Positions 1-7,462 are shown, numbered from the stretch's first letter. The stretch: 13,715 bases of DNA from Candidatus Methanoplasma sp. (GCA_031288985.1 JAITQH010000016.1:1-13715); one strand, 5' to 3'. A program made the numbers and translations. Notes: a model not told the origin generated them from the sequence alone.

Positions 1-1
1 C

Positions 2-322
2 GATGGAAAGAAGCTTCTGGAGAAGTATGGGATCGAGGGCTGCAGAGTGAAGGCCAACGCAGACCTGTTCGAACTCCACCAGTGGATCAAGCAGGAACGC
101 GTGGACGTCATGATCGGGACCACCTACGGAAAGCAGATCGCCAAGGCCGAGGACATCCCCTTCGTGAGGGCGGGATTCCCGGTGCTCGACCGTTATGTCC
201 ACTCGTACATGCCGATCGTGGGCTACAAGGGGGCCATGCGCCTGGTGGAGATGATCGCGAACGCCCTGATGGACTACCGCGACCGCACATGCGCGGACGA
301 AGACCTGGAGATCGTGATGTGA
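2..322 (+). CDS. nifK: Nitrogenase MoFe protein beta subunit, C-terminal part (5' end outside window)
   Basis: Only the last 106 codons are present; the reading frame is open from base 2 to the TGA at 320-322. The residues match the C-terminus of NifK-type nitrogenase subunits: an IPFVRAGFPVLDR block followed by a GYKGAMRLVEMIANALMD helix, equivalent to the FPIFDR and GYEGAM blocks of characterised NifK. In the family, NifK pairs with NifD, carries half of the P-cluster ligands and passes electrons to FeMo-cofactor. The P-cluster cysteines would lie upstream and cannot be checked. nifE follows after 8 nt, the usual order in methanogen nif operons. A VnfK or AnfK identity is not fully excluded from this short piece, but nifE and nifN follow directly and a molybdate transporter adjoins, which favours the molybdenum enzyme. 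Confidence 0.9.
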   Translation, partial: DGKKLLEKYGIEGCRVKANADLFELHQWIKQERVDVMIGTTYGKQIAKAEDIPFVRAGFPVLDRYVHSYMPIVGYKGAMRLVEMIANALMDYRDRTCADEDLEIVM

Positions 323-330
323 CGCAGGGA

Positions 331-1680
331 ATGTCCGAAGATCGGGAGGATTCTGTCCTCGACGAGCGCATGGACTCGATACGCGTGGGTTCCGAGGGCG
401 ATATAAGGTGCGGGGCGGACAGCGTCTCCGGCTCTGTGAGCCAGCGTGCATGCGTGTACTGCGGCGCCAGAGTGGTCCTGAACCCGATAACCGATGCGTT
501 CCATATCGTCCACGGACCCATAGGATGCGCCAGCTACACTTGGGACATACGGGGCAGCCTTACAAGCGGGAGCGACCGCTACCGCAACAGCTACTCCACC
601 GATATGACGGAGAAGAACATCATATTCGGCGGGGAACGCAAGCTGGAGGCGGCCATCGACGAGATCGTCGCGGAACACTCCCCCAAGCTGGTGTTCGTGT
701 ATGCCACATGCATCGCCGGAGTGATCGGCGATGATATACGCGCCGTCTGCAAAAGGGCGTCGGAGAAGCATCCGGGCGCCAGGTTCATACCTGTGCAGTC
801 CCCCGGATTCTCAGGGAACAAGGCGCACGGGTACAAGTTGGCCTGCGAGGCGCTGATGGAACTCATGCGCCCGCATTCCAAGGTCGATAAGAACAGAGGG
901 GTCAACTTCCTCGGGGATTACAATCTGGCCGGCGAGGCGTGGATCGTGAGGTCGTATCTCGAAAGGATAGGCATACCGGTGGTATCCACGTTCACCGGGG
1001 ACTCCAGCCACGACAGCCTCGTACGGGCGCCTGGCGCCTCTCTGAACATAGTGCAGTGCGCCGGATCCATGACATACTTGGCGAAGTGCATGGAGGACGA
1101 GTTCGGCATACCCTTCACGAAGGTCAGCTTCTTCGGGGTGGATGACACATCTGCGTCCATACTACGCACCGCGGAGGCTCTCGGCGATGATGAATGCGTG
1201 GACAGGGCCAAGGCGTTCATCGCGTCGGAGGAGGCGCGCGTAGCTCCGCTTCTGGAGCCGTACCGGCGCGCCCTTGCGGGCAAGCGTGCGGCGATCTATG
1301 TCGGAGGCGGTTTCAAGGCCATCTCGCTGATACGGCAGTTCAACAGCCTCGGGATGAAGACGGTCATGGTGGGAACGCAGACAGGCTCCTCCGACGAGTA
1401 TGAGATCATCCGTCGTCTGGTCAGTGCGGATACTGTTGTCCTTGACGACGCCAACCCTTCGGAATTGGAGAAGTTCATGAAGGAAAAAGGCGCGGACATC
1501 CTTGTCGGCGGGGTGAAGGAACGGCCTTTGGCGTATAAGCTGAATGTCGCGTTCTGCGACCACAATCATGAGAGGAGGCGCGCCCTTGCCGGATACGACG
1601 GGGTTCTGAATTTCACGGAGGAGATACACTCGTCCATATGCAGCCCCGTGTGGGGGCATGTCGGGAGGAAGCGGGAATGA
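331..1680 (+). CDS. nifE: Nitrogenase FeMo-cofactor assembly scaffold NifE
   Basis: NifE forms a tetramer with NifN on which the NifB-derived iron-sulfur precursor is matured with molybdenum and homocitrate before transfer to NifDK. The protein is 449 aa, normal for the family. Visible marks are the RACVYCGA segment (C41), HIVHGPIGCA (C66), YATCIAGVIGDD (C127), and NIVQCAGSMTYLA (C243), which sits where NifD and NifE carry a cofactor or precursor cysteine. The C-terminus has HERRRALAGYDG and then SPVWG, typical of NifE rather than NifD. ATG331 is chosen, but an AGGGA lies directly against it with no spacer. GTG319, overlapping the nifK stop and 8 nt after GGAG, is a real alternative giving 453 aa. 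The end overlaps nifN by 4 nt, so the genes are probably co-transcribed and translationally coupled. Confidence 0.93.
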   Translation: MSEDREDSVLDERMDSIRVGSEGDIRCGADSVSGSVSQRACVYCGARVVLNPITDAFHIVHGPIGCASYTWDIRGSLTSGSDRYRNSYSTDMTEKNIIFGGERKLEAAIDEIVAEHSPKLVFVYATCIAGVIGDDIRAVCKRASEKHPGARFIPVQSPGFSGNKAHGYKLACEALMELMRPHSKVDKNRGVNFLGDYNLAGEAWIVRSYLERIGIPVVSTFTGDSSHDSLVRAPGASLNIVQCAGSMTYLAKCMEDEFGIPFTKVSFFGVDDTSASILRTAEALGDDECVDRAKAFIASEEARVAPLLEPYRRALAGKRAAIYVGGGFKAISLIRQFNSLGMKTVMVGTQTGSSDEYEIIRRLVSADTVVLDDANPSELEKFMKEKGADILVGGVKERPLAYKLNVAFCDHNHERRRALAGYDGVLNFTEEIHSSICSPVWGHVGRKRE

Positions 1681-3527
1681 AGGAAAGGAACGCCGTGAAT
1701 CTGACCGTCAACCCCTGCAAGATGTGCATGCCCATGGGCGGCGCCATGGCGATGTACGGGATCAGGGGATGCATGACCGTGCTCCACGGATCCCAAGGAT
1801 GCAGCACGTACATCAGAAGGCACATGGCCACCCACTACAACGAGCCCATCGACATCGGTTCGTCATCGCTGACCGAACACGGCACGGTCATGGGCGGCGA
1901 AAGCAATCTGGTCAAAGCGCTGGACAACATCATCCGCCTTTACAGGCCGGAGGCGGTCGCCGTTGCGACGACCTGCCTTGCAGAGACCATCGGAGAGGAC
2001 GTGCCGAGGATCCTGCGCGATTATCTTTCCATACGGCCCGACTGCAAAACGACGCTGATACCTGTGTCCTCTGCGGGATTCTCCGGCACTCATTTCGAAG
2101 GGTACTTCAAAGCGCTGAGATCCGTATTGGAGACCGTGCAGATGGACCGCACGCCGAACGGCCGCATCAATGTGGTCATCGGACCCGCGTCCCCCGCCGA
2201 CGTCAGGTTCCTCAAATCCCTTGTAAGACAGATGGGTTTGGATGCAATATTCCTTCCGGACATATCCGACAATTTGGATGCGGGGCATGACGAGTGCTAT
2301 CGCAAACTGCCGCAGAAGGGCACGCCCTTGGAGGATGTCCGGAAGATGGCGGGATCGTCGAAGACCATCGAGATATCATCGTTCATTCAGGACGAATTGT
2401 CTCCTGCCGTGTATCTGAAAGAGAGATACGGGGTCCCGTTCGTCAGATTGAACCTGCCTGCGGGGCTCAGGGACACGGACGCCCTGGCATCTGAACTGGA
2501 GAGGTGCGGAGGGAAGACGACCGATGAGATCGACGAACAGCGCTCAAGGCTCTTGGATGCCATGATCGACTCGCACAAATACAACGCCGATGGGCGCGCC
2601 GCTGTGTTCGGCGAACCCGATTTCGTCTATGCGGTGGTCAGACTCATGACCGAGAACGGGATAATCCCCTCGATATCCGTGTCTGGATCCGGGTCCAAGA
2701 CGTTCGTGAGGGCCGTGTCCGCAGAGATCGAGCGCCTCAGATCCCTGAAGGTCGATATGGAATATCTGGTGCTGGACGACGCAGACTTCCTGACCATCGA
2801 GGAAAAGGTCGTGGAACTGGGCGTCGGCGTCATGGTGGGCAGTTCGGACGGCCGCCGCATAGAGCAGAAGTACAACATCCCGCTTGTCAGGGCGGCGTTC
2901 CCGGTGCACGATCATGTGGGAGGACAGAGGCTGAGAATGCTGGGGTACGACGGATGCCTGGCGCTTTTGGACAGGATCACAAATTCCCTCATCACCAATG
3001 TGGAGACGACGTTCAGGCAGGGCCTGTACGAGAAATACTACCAATGGGGCGGAGGATCGATCTCCGGAGCGGACGGGGCGCCGGAAGGGGATGCGACATT
3101 CGGGACGGGTGGGGAAGGGTGCGTACATCAGGCCTCCGAACCTCCGCCTGTTCCTTCCGACGCACACGCCGGAGGATTGCTTGTGGCCGTGGCCTCGAAG
3201 AGCGGGATATTGGTGGATACTCATTTCGGACGCGCCAACGACCTTTACATCTTCGAGGTCTGGCCGGGGGGCATGAGATTCAAAGAACACCGCAGCGTGG
3301 GTTCCGGAGACGGATCCTGCTGCGGCGTGGGGCAGGGGAAGCCTGCGCCGGGAAGGATCGCCGCGCTCATAAGCGCGGCGTCGGACTGCGGCGCGGTATT
3401 GGCTTTGCGCATGGGCGAGTCGCCGAGATCGAAACTTGGGGATCTGGGGATCAGGTGCGTAACTGCCAACGGAAGGATAGAGGATGAAGTGAAGAAGATG
3501 TCAAAAGAGATGGAGGACGGAATATGA
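1677..3527 (+). CDS. nifN: NifN scaffold fused to a C-terminal NifX/NifB-type cofactor-binding domain
   Basis: The 616-aa product has two parts. Residues 1 to about 450 are NifN, the partner of NifE in cofactor assembly: VNPCKMCMPMGGAMA near the N-terminus, HGSQGC with C42 (matching the HGAQGC cysteine of known NifN), then the EHGTVMGGESNLVKAL and TTCLAETIGEDV blocks. A glycine- and acid-rich linker follows (about 455-498). Residues about 500-610 form a dinitrogenase iron-molybdenum cofactor-binding domain of the NifX/NifY/NifB-C type: LLVAVASKSG, VDTHFG (513-518), a CC pair at 548-549 and CGAVLALRMGESP. Stand-alone NifN is usually about 450 aa, so the extension explains the excess length. 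In the family, NifX-like domains bind NifB-co or FeMo-co intermediates; here the domain is presumably tethered to the scaffold. ATG1677 overlaps the nifE stop (ATGA). Confidence 0.92.
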   Translation: MKERNAVNLTVNPCKMCMPMGGAMAMYGIRGCMTVLHGSQGCSTYIRRHMATHYNEPIDIGSSSLTEHGTVMGGESNLVKALDNIIRLYRPEAVAVATTCLAETIGEDVPRILRDYLSIRPDCKTTLIPVSSAGFSGTHFEGYFKALRSVLETVQMDRTPNGRINVVIGPASPADVRFLKSLVRQMGLDAIFLPDISDNLDAGHDECYRKLPQKGTPLEDVRKMAGSSKTIEISSFIQDELSPAVYLKERYGVPFVRLNLPAGLRDTDALASELERCGGKTTDEIDEQRSRLLDAMIDSHKYNADGRAAVFGEPDFVYAVVRLMTENGIIPSISVSGSGSKTFVRAVSAEIERLRSLKVDMEYLVLDDADFLTIEEKVVELGVGVMVGSSDGRRIEQKYNIPLVRAAFPVHDHVGGQRLRMLGYDGCLALLDRITNSLITNVETTFRQGLYEKYYQWGGGSISGADGAPEGDATFGTGGEGCVHQASEPPPVPSDAHAGGLLVAVASKSGILVDTHFGRANDLYIFEVWPGGMRFKEHRSVGSGDGSCCGVGQGKPAPGRIAALISAASDCGAVLALRMGESPRSKLGDLGIRCVTANGRIEDEVKKMSKEMEDGI

Positions 3528-3832
3528 TCAAGCCAAAATATCATGTAATGATCTGCACGAGCTGCAGAGCGAACGGGGTGCAGAAAGGGTTCTGCTTCAG
3601 CCAGAACAGTCCTGAACTGGTGCAGAGGTTCATGGAGGAAGTGGACGACAGAGGCCTCTCCTCCGAAGTGATGATAACGAACACAGGCTGCTTCGGGATC
3701 TGCAGCGAAGGCCCCATCGTGGCCGTGTACCCTGAGGGCGTCTGGTACGGAAAGGTCAAAAGCGACGACGTCGCCAAGATCGTGGAGGAGCATTTTGAGG
3801 GCGGACAGCCGGTTAAGAGCCTGATGATATGA
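3524..3832 (+). CDS. Thioredoxin-fold [2Fe-2S] ferredoxin of the nif operon
   Basis: This small 102-aa protein has the cysteine pattern of thioredoxin-like (2Fe-2S) ferredoxins: C11, C24, C56 and C60, i.e. C-x12-C and C-x3-C about 31 residues apart, close to the spacing of the Aquifex and Clostridium pasteurianum proteins. C14 is an extra, probably non-ligand cysteine. Members of this family act in electron transfer, and the C. pasteurianum protein is known to contact the nitrogenase MoFe protein; the related Azotobacter Shethna FeSII protein shields nitrogenase from oxygen. The gene overlaps nifN by ATGA and the next gene by ATGA, so a nitrogenase-linked role is a good inference. Which of the two roles applies cannot be read from sequence. 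There is no signal peptide or membrane segment, so it is cytoplasmic. Confidence 0.85.
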   Translation: MIKPKYHVMICTSCRANGVQKGFCFSQNSPELVQRFMEEVDDRGLSSEVMITNTGCFGICSEGPIVAVYPEGVWYGKVKSDDVAKIVEEHFEGGQPVKSLMI

Positions 3833-4764
3833 GAGACAACAAGAATTCCCTGGGCGCGGAGGACGTCGCGGACATCCTGGGGATTTCCAAGAACACCGTA
3901 TACAAACTTGTGAAGCGGGGAGACATCAACTCCTACAGGGTCGGAAAGAAATTCCGTTTCACTATGGACGATATAGAAGGCTACATCAGGTCGTCAAGGA
4001 ACATGCCCCCTTCGGGCTCCCGCAGGTCATCCGATTTCGCCGCCGCCGACAGGTCGTCGGATATCGTGATATCGGGGCAGGACGTCATGTTGGACATCTT
4101 GTCCTCGTACATCGAAAGGCATGAGAAAGGCGGCATGTGCCTGCGGTCGTATGCAGGGAGCTACGACAGCCTCGTGAACCTGTATCACGGCAAGGTGCAC
4201 GTCGCGTCATCCCATCTGTGGGACGGGGACAGCGGAGAGTACAACATATCTTACGTCAGACGTCTGGTCCCCGGCATATCCTCGGTGATCGTCCATCTCA
4301 CATGCAGGACCCAAGGTCTGTATGTGGCCGAGGGGAACCCGAAGGGCATAAAGACCTGGGCGGACGTCTCCGGGCCGGACGTCAGGATGATCAACCGCGA
4401 GAAAGGGGCCGGGTCGAGGGTGCTCTTGGACGAGCATCTGCGGCTGTTGGGCATATCCAAGAAACAGGTCAGGGGATACGATGAGGAATCGCATTCGCAT
4501 CTCACGGTCGCGGCGGCCGTGGCAAGGGGCGACGCAGATGTGGGGGTTGGGGATATGAAAGCAGTGAGCCAGGTGTCGGGAGTGGATTTCATTCCACTGC
4601 AGAAGGAGAGATATGAACTCGTTATCAGAGAGGAGATGATGCATCACCCGAAGGTGGAAGCGATCACGGAGATCCTCAGATCCAAGGAGTTCAGGGAAGA
4701 GTTCATCGGCCTCAGCGGCTACGACACCCGGGACATGGGAAGGATCGTTGCAACGATCGAGTGA
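3829..4764 (+). CDS. HTH plus molybdate-binding-like (PBP, COG1910 type) one-component regulator
   Basis: The 311-aa protein has no signal peptide. Residues 7-53 form an excisionase/MerR-like winged HTH (AEDVADILGISKNTVYKLVK, then a wing with YRVGKKFRF and TMDDIEGYI). Residues about 75-300 resemble a periplasmic molybdate/tungstate-binding domain kept in the cytoplasm: AGSYDSLVNLYHGKVHVASSHL, GEYN, LVPG, QGLYVAEGNPKGI, INREKGAGSRVLLDEHL and an alternating AVARGDADVGVGDM strand-helix. Proteins of this architecture occur in methanogens and clostridia and are taken to sense oxyanions, mainly molybdate or tungstate. The gene is coupled to the ferredoxin (ATGA) as the last gene of the nif operon and runs into modC on the other strand. 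Regulation of modABC, of nif, or both is inference; the ligand is not proven. Confidence 0.82.
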   Translation: MRDNKNSLGAEDVADILGISKNTVYKLVKRGDINSYRVGKKFRFTMDDIEGYIRSSRNMPPSGSRRSSDFAAADRSSDIVISGQDVMLDILSSYIERHEKGGMCLRSYAGSYDSLVNLYHGKVHVASSHLWDGDSGEYNISYVRRLVPGISSVIVHLTCRTQGLYVAEGNPKGIKTWADVSGPDVRMINREKGAGSRVLLDEHLRLLGISKKQVRGYDEESHSHLTVAAAVARGDADVGVGDMKAVSQVSGVDFIPLQKERYELVIREEMMHHPKVEAITEILRSKEFREEFIGLSGYDTRDMGRIVATIE

Positions 4765-4767
4765 TCA
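4762..4767. other. Back-to-back stop codons of two convergent genes in TGATCA
   Basis: The palindrome TGATCA supplies the TGA stop of the + strand regulator (4762-4764) and, read on the other strand, the TGA stop of modC (4765-4767). There is no intergenic base. Any terminator for either operon must therefore lie inside the opposite coding region, so the two transcripts probably overlap as sense and antisense. Confidence 0.9.
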
Positions 4768-5796
4768 CTTAAGCGGCAGCACCCTGTCCTTGGGGATGGA
4801 TACGTCTATGGATTCTCCTATCTCGGGCACGCATTCCCCGCTCATCCTGTCCACGTCCGCATAAAGCATGCTGGCGCCCGTCGATCCGTCGATCGCGAGC
4901 GCCAGCGTATATTCGAATGGACCCTCGATCACATCGCGCACTGTGCAGCGCATCGTGTTGTCCCCGCTTCCCAATGACACCATGTGGGATCTGACGCCCA
5001 AATACTCCGTTCCGTCCGGCACATCGGACGCCGTATGGATTGTACGCCCCCATTCCTCTGCGAAGAGCTCTCTTTCGCCGGACTTCGACGCCTTCACTAT
5101 GTTCTTGCATCCCGACAGAACGGCCGCGGACGCCGTGCCGGGATTCCCGAAGAGTTCGTGCCTGTCCTTCGGCGCAGAACAACGGCCCGCGTCCATGATC
5201 GCTATGCGTCCGCTCATGCGGTACGCCTCATCCCTATTGTGAGACACCAGCACCACTGTCCCCGCGAAATCCCTGAGGCGTTCGGACATCTCCCTCTCTA
5301 TGCTCCACCTCAGATGGCTGTCCAGAGCCGAGAACGGCTCGTCCAGGAGTATCGCCCGAGGCTCGGAGGCCAGCATCCTCGCCGCCGCCACCCTCTGCTG
5401 CTGTCCTCCGGACAACTGCCTTGGGTACTTTTCCTCCAGACCTTCGAGGCGGAACAGCCTGATGAACTGCGACGCGTCCCCGCCTCCCGGCCTTATGCCC
5501 GCCGCGATGTTCTGCGCCGCGGTCATGTTCGGGAACAACGCATAGCTTTGGAACAGGATCCCCACGCCCCTTTCCCTCGGCGGCGCGTTTATCCCTCTCT
5601 CGGAGTCGAACAGCACCCGTCCGTCGACCTCGATCGTTCCCGAATCCGGTTTGGCTATTCCTGCGATGCATTTGAGGGTCATGCTCTTCCCGCTTCCGGA
5701 TGCGCCGAGGATCGCAACGGTCTCGTTGCCGCATTCCAGGTCCACATCCAGCATGAACGATCCCAGCTTTTTTGTGAAATTGGCCTTGATCGTCAT
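4765..5796 (-). CDS. modC: Molybdate ABC transporter ATP-binding protein ModC
   Basis: The 343-aa ATPase drives ModB-mediated molybdate (or tungstate) import at the inner face of the membrane. Visible elements are Walker A GASGSGKS (31-38), Q-loop FQ (82-83), signature LSGGQQQR (128-135), Walker B with DEP (148-154), D-loop SALD (156-159) and switch histidine H186. Residues from about 235 form a C-terminal TOBE/Mop-like regulatory domain (GVRSHMVSLG and following); in Methanosarcina acetivorans ModC such a domain binds oxyanion and shuts the transporter down, so similar trans-inhibition is likely here. The start ATG overlaps the modB stop by 4 nt. The frame stays open for 194 codons further upstream, but that stretch lies inside modB and reads as low-complexity noise. 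Confidence 0.93.
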   Translation of the reverse strand: MTIKANFTKKLGSFMLDVDLECGNETVAILGASGSGKSMTLKCIAGIAKPDSGTIEVDGRVLFDSERGINAPPRERGVGILFQSYALFPNMTAAQNIAAGIRPGGGDASQFIRLFRLEGLEEKYPRQLSGGQQQRVAAARMLASEPRAILLDEPFSALDSHLRWSIEREMSERLRDFAGTVVLVSHNRDEAYRMSGRIAIMDAGRCSAPKDRHELFGNPGTASAAVLSGCKNIVKASKSGERELFAEEWGRTIHTASDVPDGTEYLGVRSHMVSLGSGDNTMRCTVRDVIEGPFEYTLALAIDGSTGASMLYADVDRMSGECVPEIGESIDVSIPKDRVLPLK

Positions 5797-6476
5797 TTCC
5801 CGCCCCCGGTCAGATCCATCTGCTTCTGATTGAACCAATTCATCATGACCACCACCGTGGCCGCTATACCTATCAATATGAACGTCCAGCTGTAAGCCAG
5901 ATCTCTGTTTGAGATGTATTCTATGCCCACTGCTATGGACATCGTCACGGTCTTGCCGTCTATGCATCCGCCGACGATCATCGCCGCGCCGTATTCTCCG
6001 AGCGCCCTTGCGAAGGTCAGCACCCCTCCGGAGACCAGCCCCGGCAGTATGTTCGGCAGGACCACCTTTCCAAGCACCCGCGCCTCGGACATGCCGAGCG
6101 TTCTTGCGGCGTTCGTCATATTCTCGTCGAAACTCTCTAGGGAGCCGCGGACCGCCCTGTACATCAGAGGGAACGCCACCACGGTTATCGCTATCGTCAC
6201 CCCGATCTGGGAGTTCACGATCCTTATCCCGTGATCCAAGAGGAACGTCCCCAATTCGGTGTATTTGCTGAAGGCCATCACCAGAAGGAACCCTATCACT
6301 GTGGGAGGGAGCACCAGCGGAAGCATGAACACTGCGTCGAGGATGTTCTTTCCCCTGCGCATCCTCACAACGAGGCACGCGGCCGCTATCCCAAGGAAGA
6401 AAGCGATGACTGTGGCCGGCAGCGCCGTCTTAAGGGATACTATCAGAGGCGACCAGTCATCGATCGAGAAATCCAT
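5793..6476 (-). CDS. modB: Molybdate ABC transporter permease ModB
   Basis: The 227-aa membrane protein is the normal size for ModB. Several hydrophobic helices are visible, starting at LKTALPATVIAFFLGIAAA and including MLPLVLPPTVIGFLLVMAF, the ModB hallmark region. The cytoplasmic coupling (EAA) loop reads AARTLGMSEARVLGKVVLP followed by NILPGLVSG, and AFARALGE-type residues appear as FARALGEYGAAMIVGG. It forms the channel and docks ModC. The start at 6476 is preceded by AGGTG at a 6-nt spacing. It overlaps modC by 4 nt, so the two are translationally coupled, while a hairpin separates it from modA upstream. Confidence 0.94.
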   Translation of the reverse strand: MDFSIDDWSPLIVSLKTALPATVIAFFLGIAAACLVVRMRRGKNILDAVFMLPLVLPPTVIGFLLVMAFSKYTELGTFLLDHGIRIVNSQIGVTIAITVVAFPLMYRAVRGSLESFDENMTNAARTLGMSEARVLGKVVLPNILPGLVSGGVLTFARALGEYGAAMIVGGCIDGKTVTMSIAVGIEYISNRDLAYSWTFILIGIAATVVVMMNWFNQKQMDLTGGGK

Positions 6477-6500
6477 TCGAACACCTTATTGATAAAAAGA

Positions 6501-6520
6501 CGGCGCCTTCACAGGCGCCG
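6501..6520 (-). terminator. Hairpin plus T-run between modA and modB
   Basis: Starting 7 nt after the modA stop on the minus strand there is a perfect 7-bp stem, CGGCGCC and GGCGCCG, around a 6-nt loop, followed by TCTTTTTAT. This has the form of an intrinsic terminator or a 3'-end stabilising structure. Partial termination or processing here would give more of the binding protein (modA) than of the membrane components, as is common for ABC importers. The SD and start of modB lie just downstream, so it could also act as an attenuator. Confidence 0.6.
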
Positions 6521-6527
6521 CCAAAGG

Positions 6528-7394
6528 TCAGGCCTGGCCGAAGCCGTAGTTTTCAAAGATCTCGCTTGCCTTCTGGCTCGTTCTGAGCCAATTGAGGAAG
6601 TCGGTTGCCGCGCCATGCACTCCGTTGGCGTTGTTTATTACGCACCCGGGGTAGATTATGTCGCCGGTCTCATCCCACGTGAGGGTTTTCACGATCTCCG
6701 TCGTGTCCGTGATCGTCATTGCGTCGCTGGTGAAGACGAAAGCTATGTCCGCAGTGCCCGCACTGACCGCAGCGGTGACGTCGGACACTTTGGAATATGT
6801 CTCGACGAGATCGATCTTGCCGTTGTTCCTGAGCGAATCGTACAGGCCGCTCTCCGTGAGGTAGTGGCGGGCGTATTCCCCTGCCGGCACGCTTGCGTTG
6901 CCGAGCGCGATCACTGCCCTGTCGGCGCCTGTCACGGTGTCCGTTATATGCGAAAAGTCCGTGAACATGCTCTCGGTCCATCCGTATCTCTCCATGGCCT
7001 GCTTGTTCACCGATATGGACAGCGAGTTCGTAAGCATGTCCACGGATCCGTTGGTGAACTTTCCGCCGTTGCTTTCCGTCGCTTCCGTCACCTTGTCCAT
7101 GTTGGCCTTGTCCGCAGAAATGAAGACGTCGTACATCCCCTCGTCCCCGAGGATGCTGTTCACTATCGTCCCCGAACTCAGCATGCTGAACTCAAGCGTG
7201 TTGCCTGTCTCTCCTTCATAAATCGGCTTTATGTCTTCGAGCGCATATCTGAGACTGGACGCCGCGCCCACCTTTATCGCATAGCTGTCGCCGTCTCCGT
7301 CGTCATCGCCCTTGAATGCCTGCCACCCTGCGACCGCCGCCGCTATGAGCACCACGACCACAACGACCGCTATTATGCCATTCTTGTTCATCAT
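6528..7394 (-). CDS. modA: Molybdate-binding protein ModA (membrane-anchored substrate-binding protein)
   Basis: The 288-aa extracytoplasmic binding protein captures molybdate or tungstate and delivers it to ModBC. The N-terminus has one uncharged helix (about residues 6-24, rich in V, A and I) after MMNKNG; there is no lipobox cysteine, so it is probably held by an uncleaved anchor. An acidic linker (GDDDGDGD) leads into the ModA fold: KVGAASSLRYALEDIKPIYE, FSMLSSGTIVNSI, YDVFISADKANMDK, a SVDMLTNSLSISVNK strand and ADIAFVFTSDAM. The paired serine segments AASS and LSSGT match the oxyanion-binding loops of ModA. GGAGG precedes both ATG7394 (4 nt) and ATG7391 (7 nt); the latter gives 287 aa and has the more usual spacing. 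It is the first gene of the modABC operon. Confidence 0.92.
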   Translation of the reverse strand: MMNKNGIIAVVVVVVLIAAAVAGWQAFKGDDDGDGDSYAIKVGAASSLRYALEDIKPIYEGETGNTLEFSMLSSGTIVNSILGDEGMYDVFISADKANMDKVTEATESNGGKFTNGSVDMLTNSLSISVNKQAMERYGWTESMFTDFSHITDTVTGADRAVIALGNASVPAGEYARHYLTESGLYDSLRNNGKIDLVETYSKVSDVTAAVSAGTADIAFVFTSDAMTITDTTEIVKTLTWDETGDIIYPGCVINNANGVHGAATDFLNWLRTSQKASEIFENYGFGQA

Positions 7395-7431
7395 TCATCC
7401 TCCGTTGTGAAAGAATGCCGCGTTGCGTCAC

Positions 7432-7457
7432 ACATAGCAACAATTGTCGCGCTATGT
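7432..7457. promoter_or_regulatory. Dyad symmetric operator candidate upstream of modA
   Basis: Perfect 7-bp arms ACATAGC (7432-7438) and GCTATGT (7451-7457) flank a 12-bp centre that holds the small palindrome ACAATTGT (7440-7447). The element fills the space between the TATA-like box and the predicted modA start site, where a bound repressor would block polymerase. The nearby HTH/molybdate-sensor regulator is the obvious candidate ligand, but that is inference. Confidence 0.45.
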
Positions 7458-7462
7458 TTATA
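7457..7462 (-). promoter_or_regulatory. TATA-box-like element of the modA promoter
   Basis: On the minus strand TCTATAAACA contains TATAAA. In archaea transcription starts about 25 nt downstream, here near 7434, leaving a leader of about 40 nt that carries the GGAGG site of modA. It is the best placed such element for modA, though the AT-rich tract upstream offers others. Confidence 0.5.

Noticed and set aside
82..330. Upstream extension of the nifE frame over nifK
   Set aside because: This is the third-base shadow of nifK; the translation has no NifE-like residues until after position 331.
5797..6378. N-terminal extension of the modC frame by 194 codons
   Set aside because: It lies inside modB in another frame, is full of Arg/Gly/Asp runs, and ModC family proteins start at the ATG at 5796, which is coupled to the modB stop.
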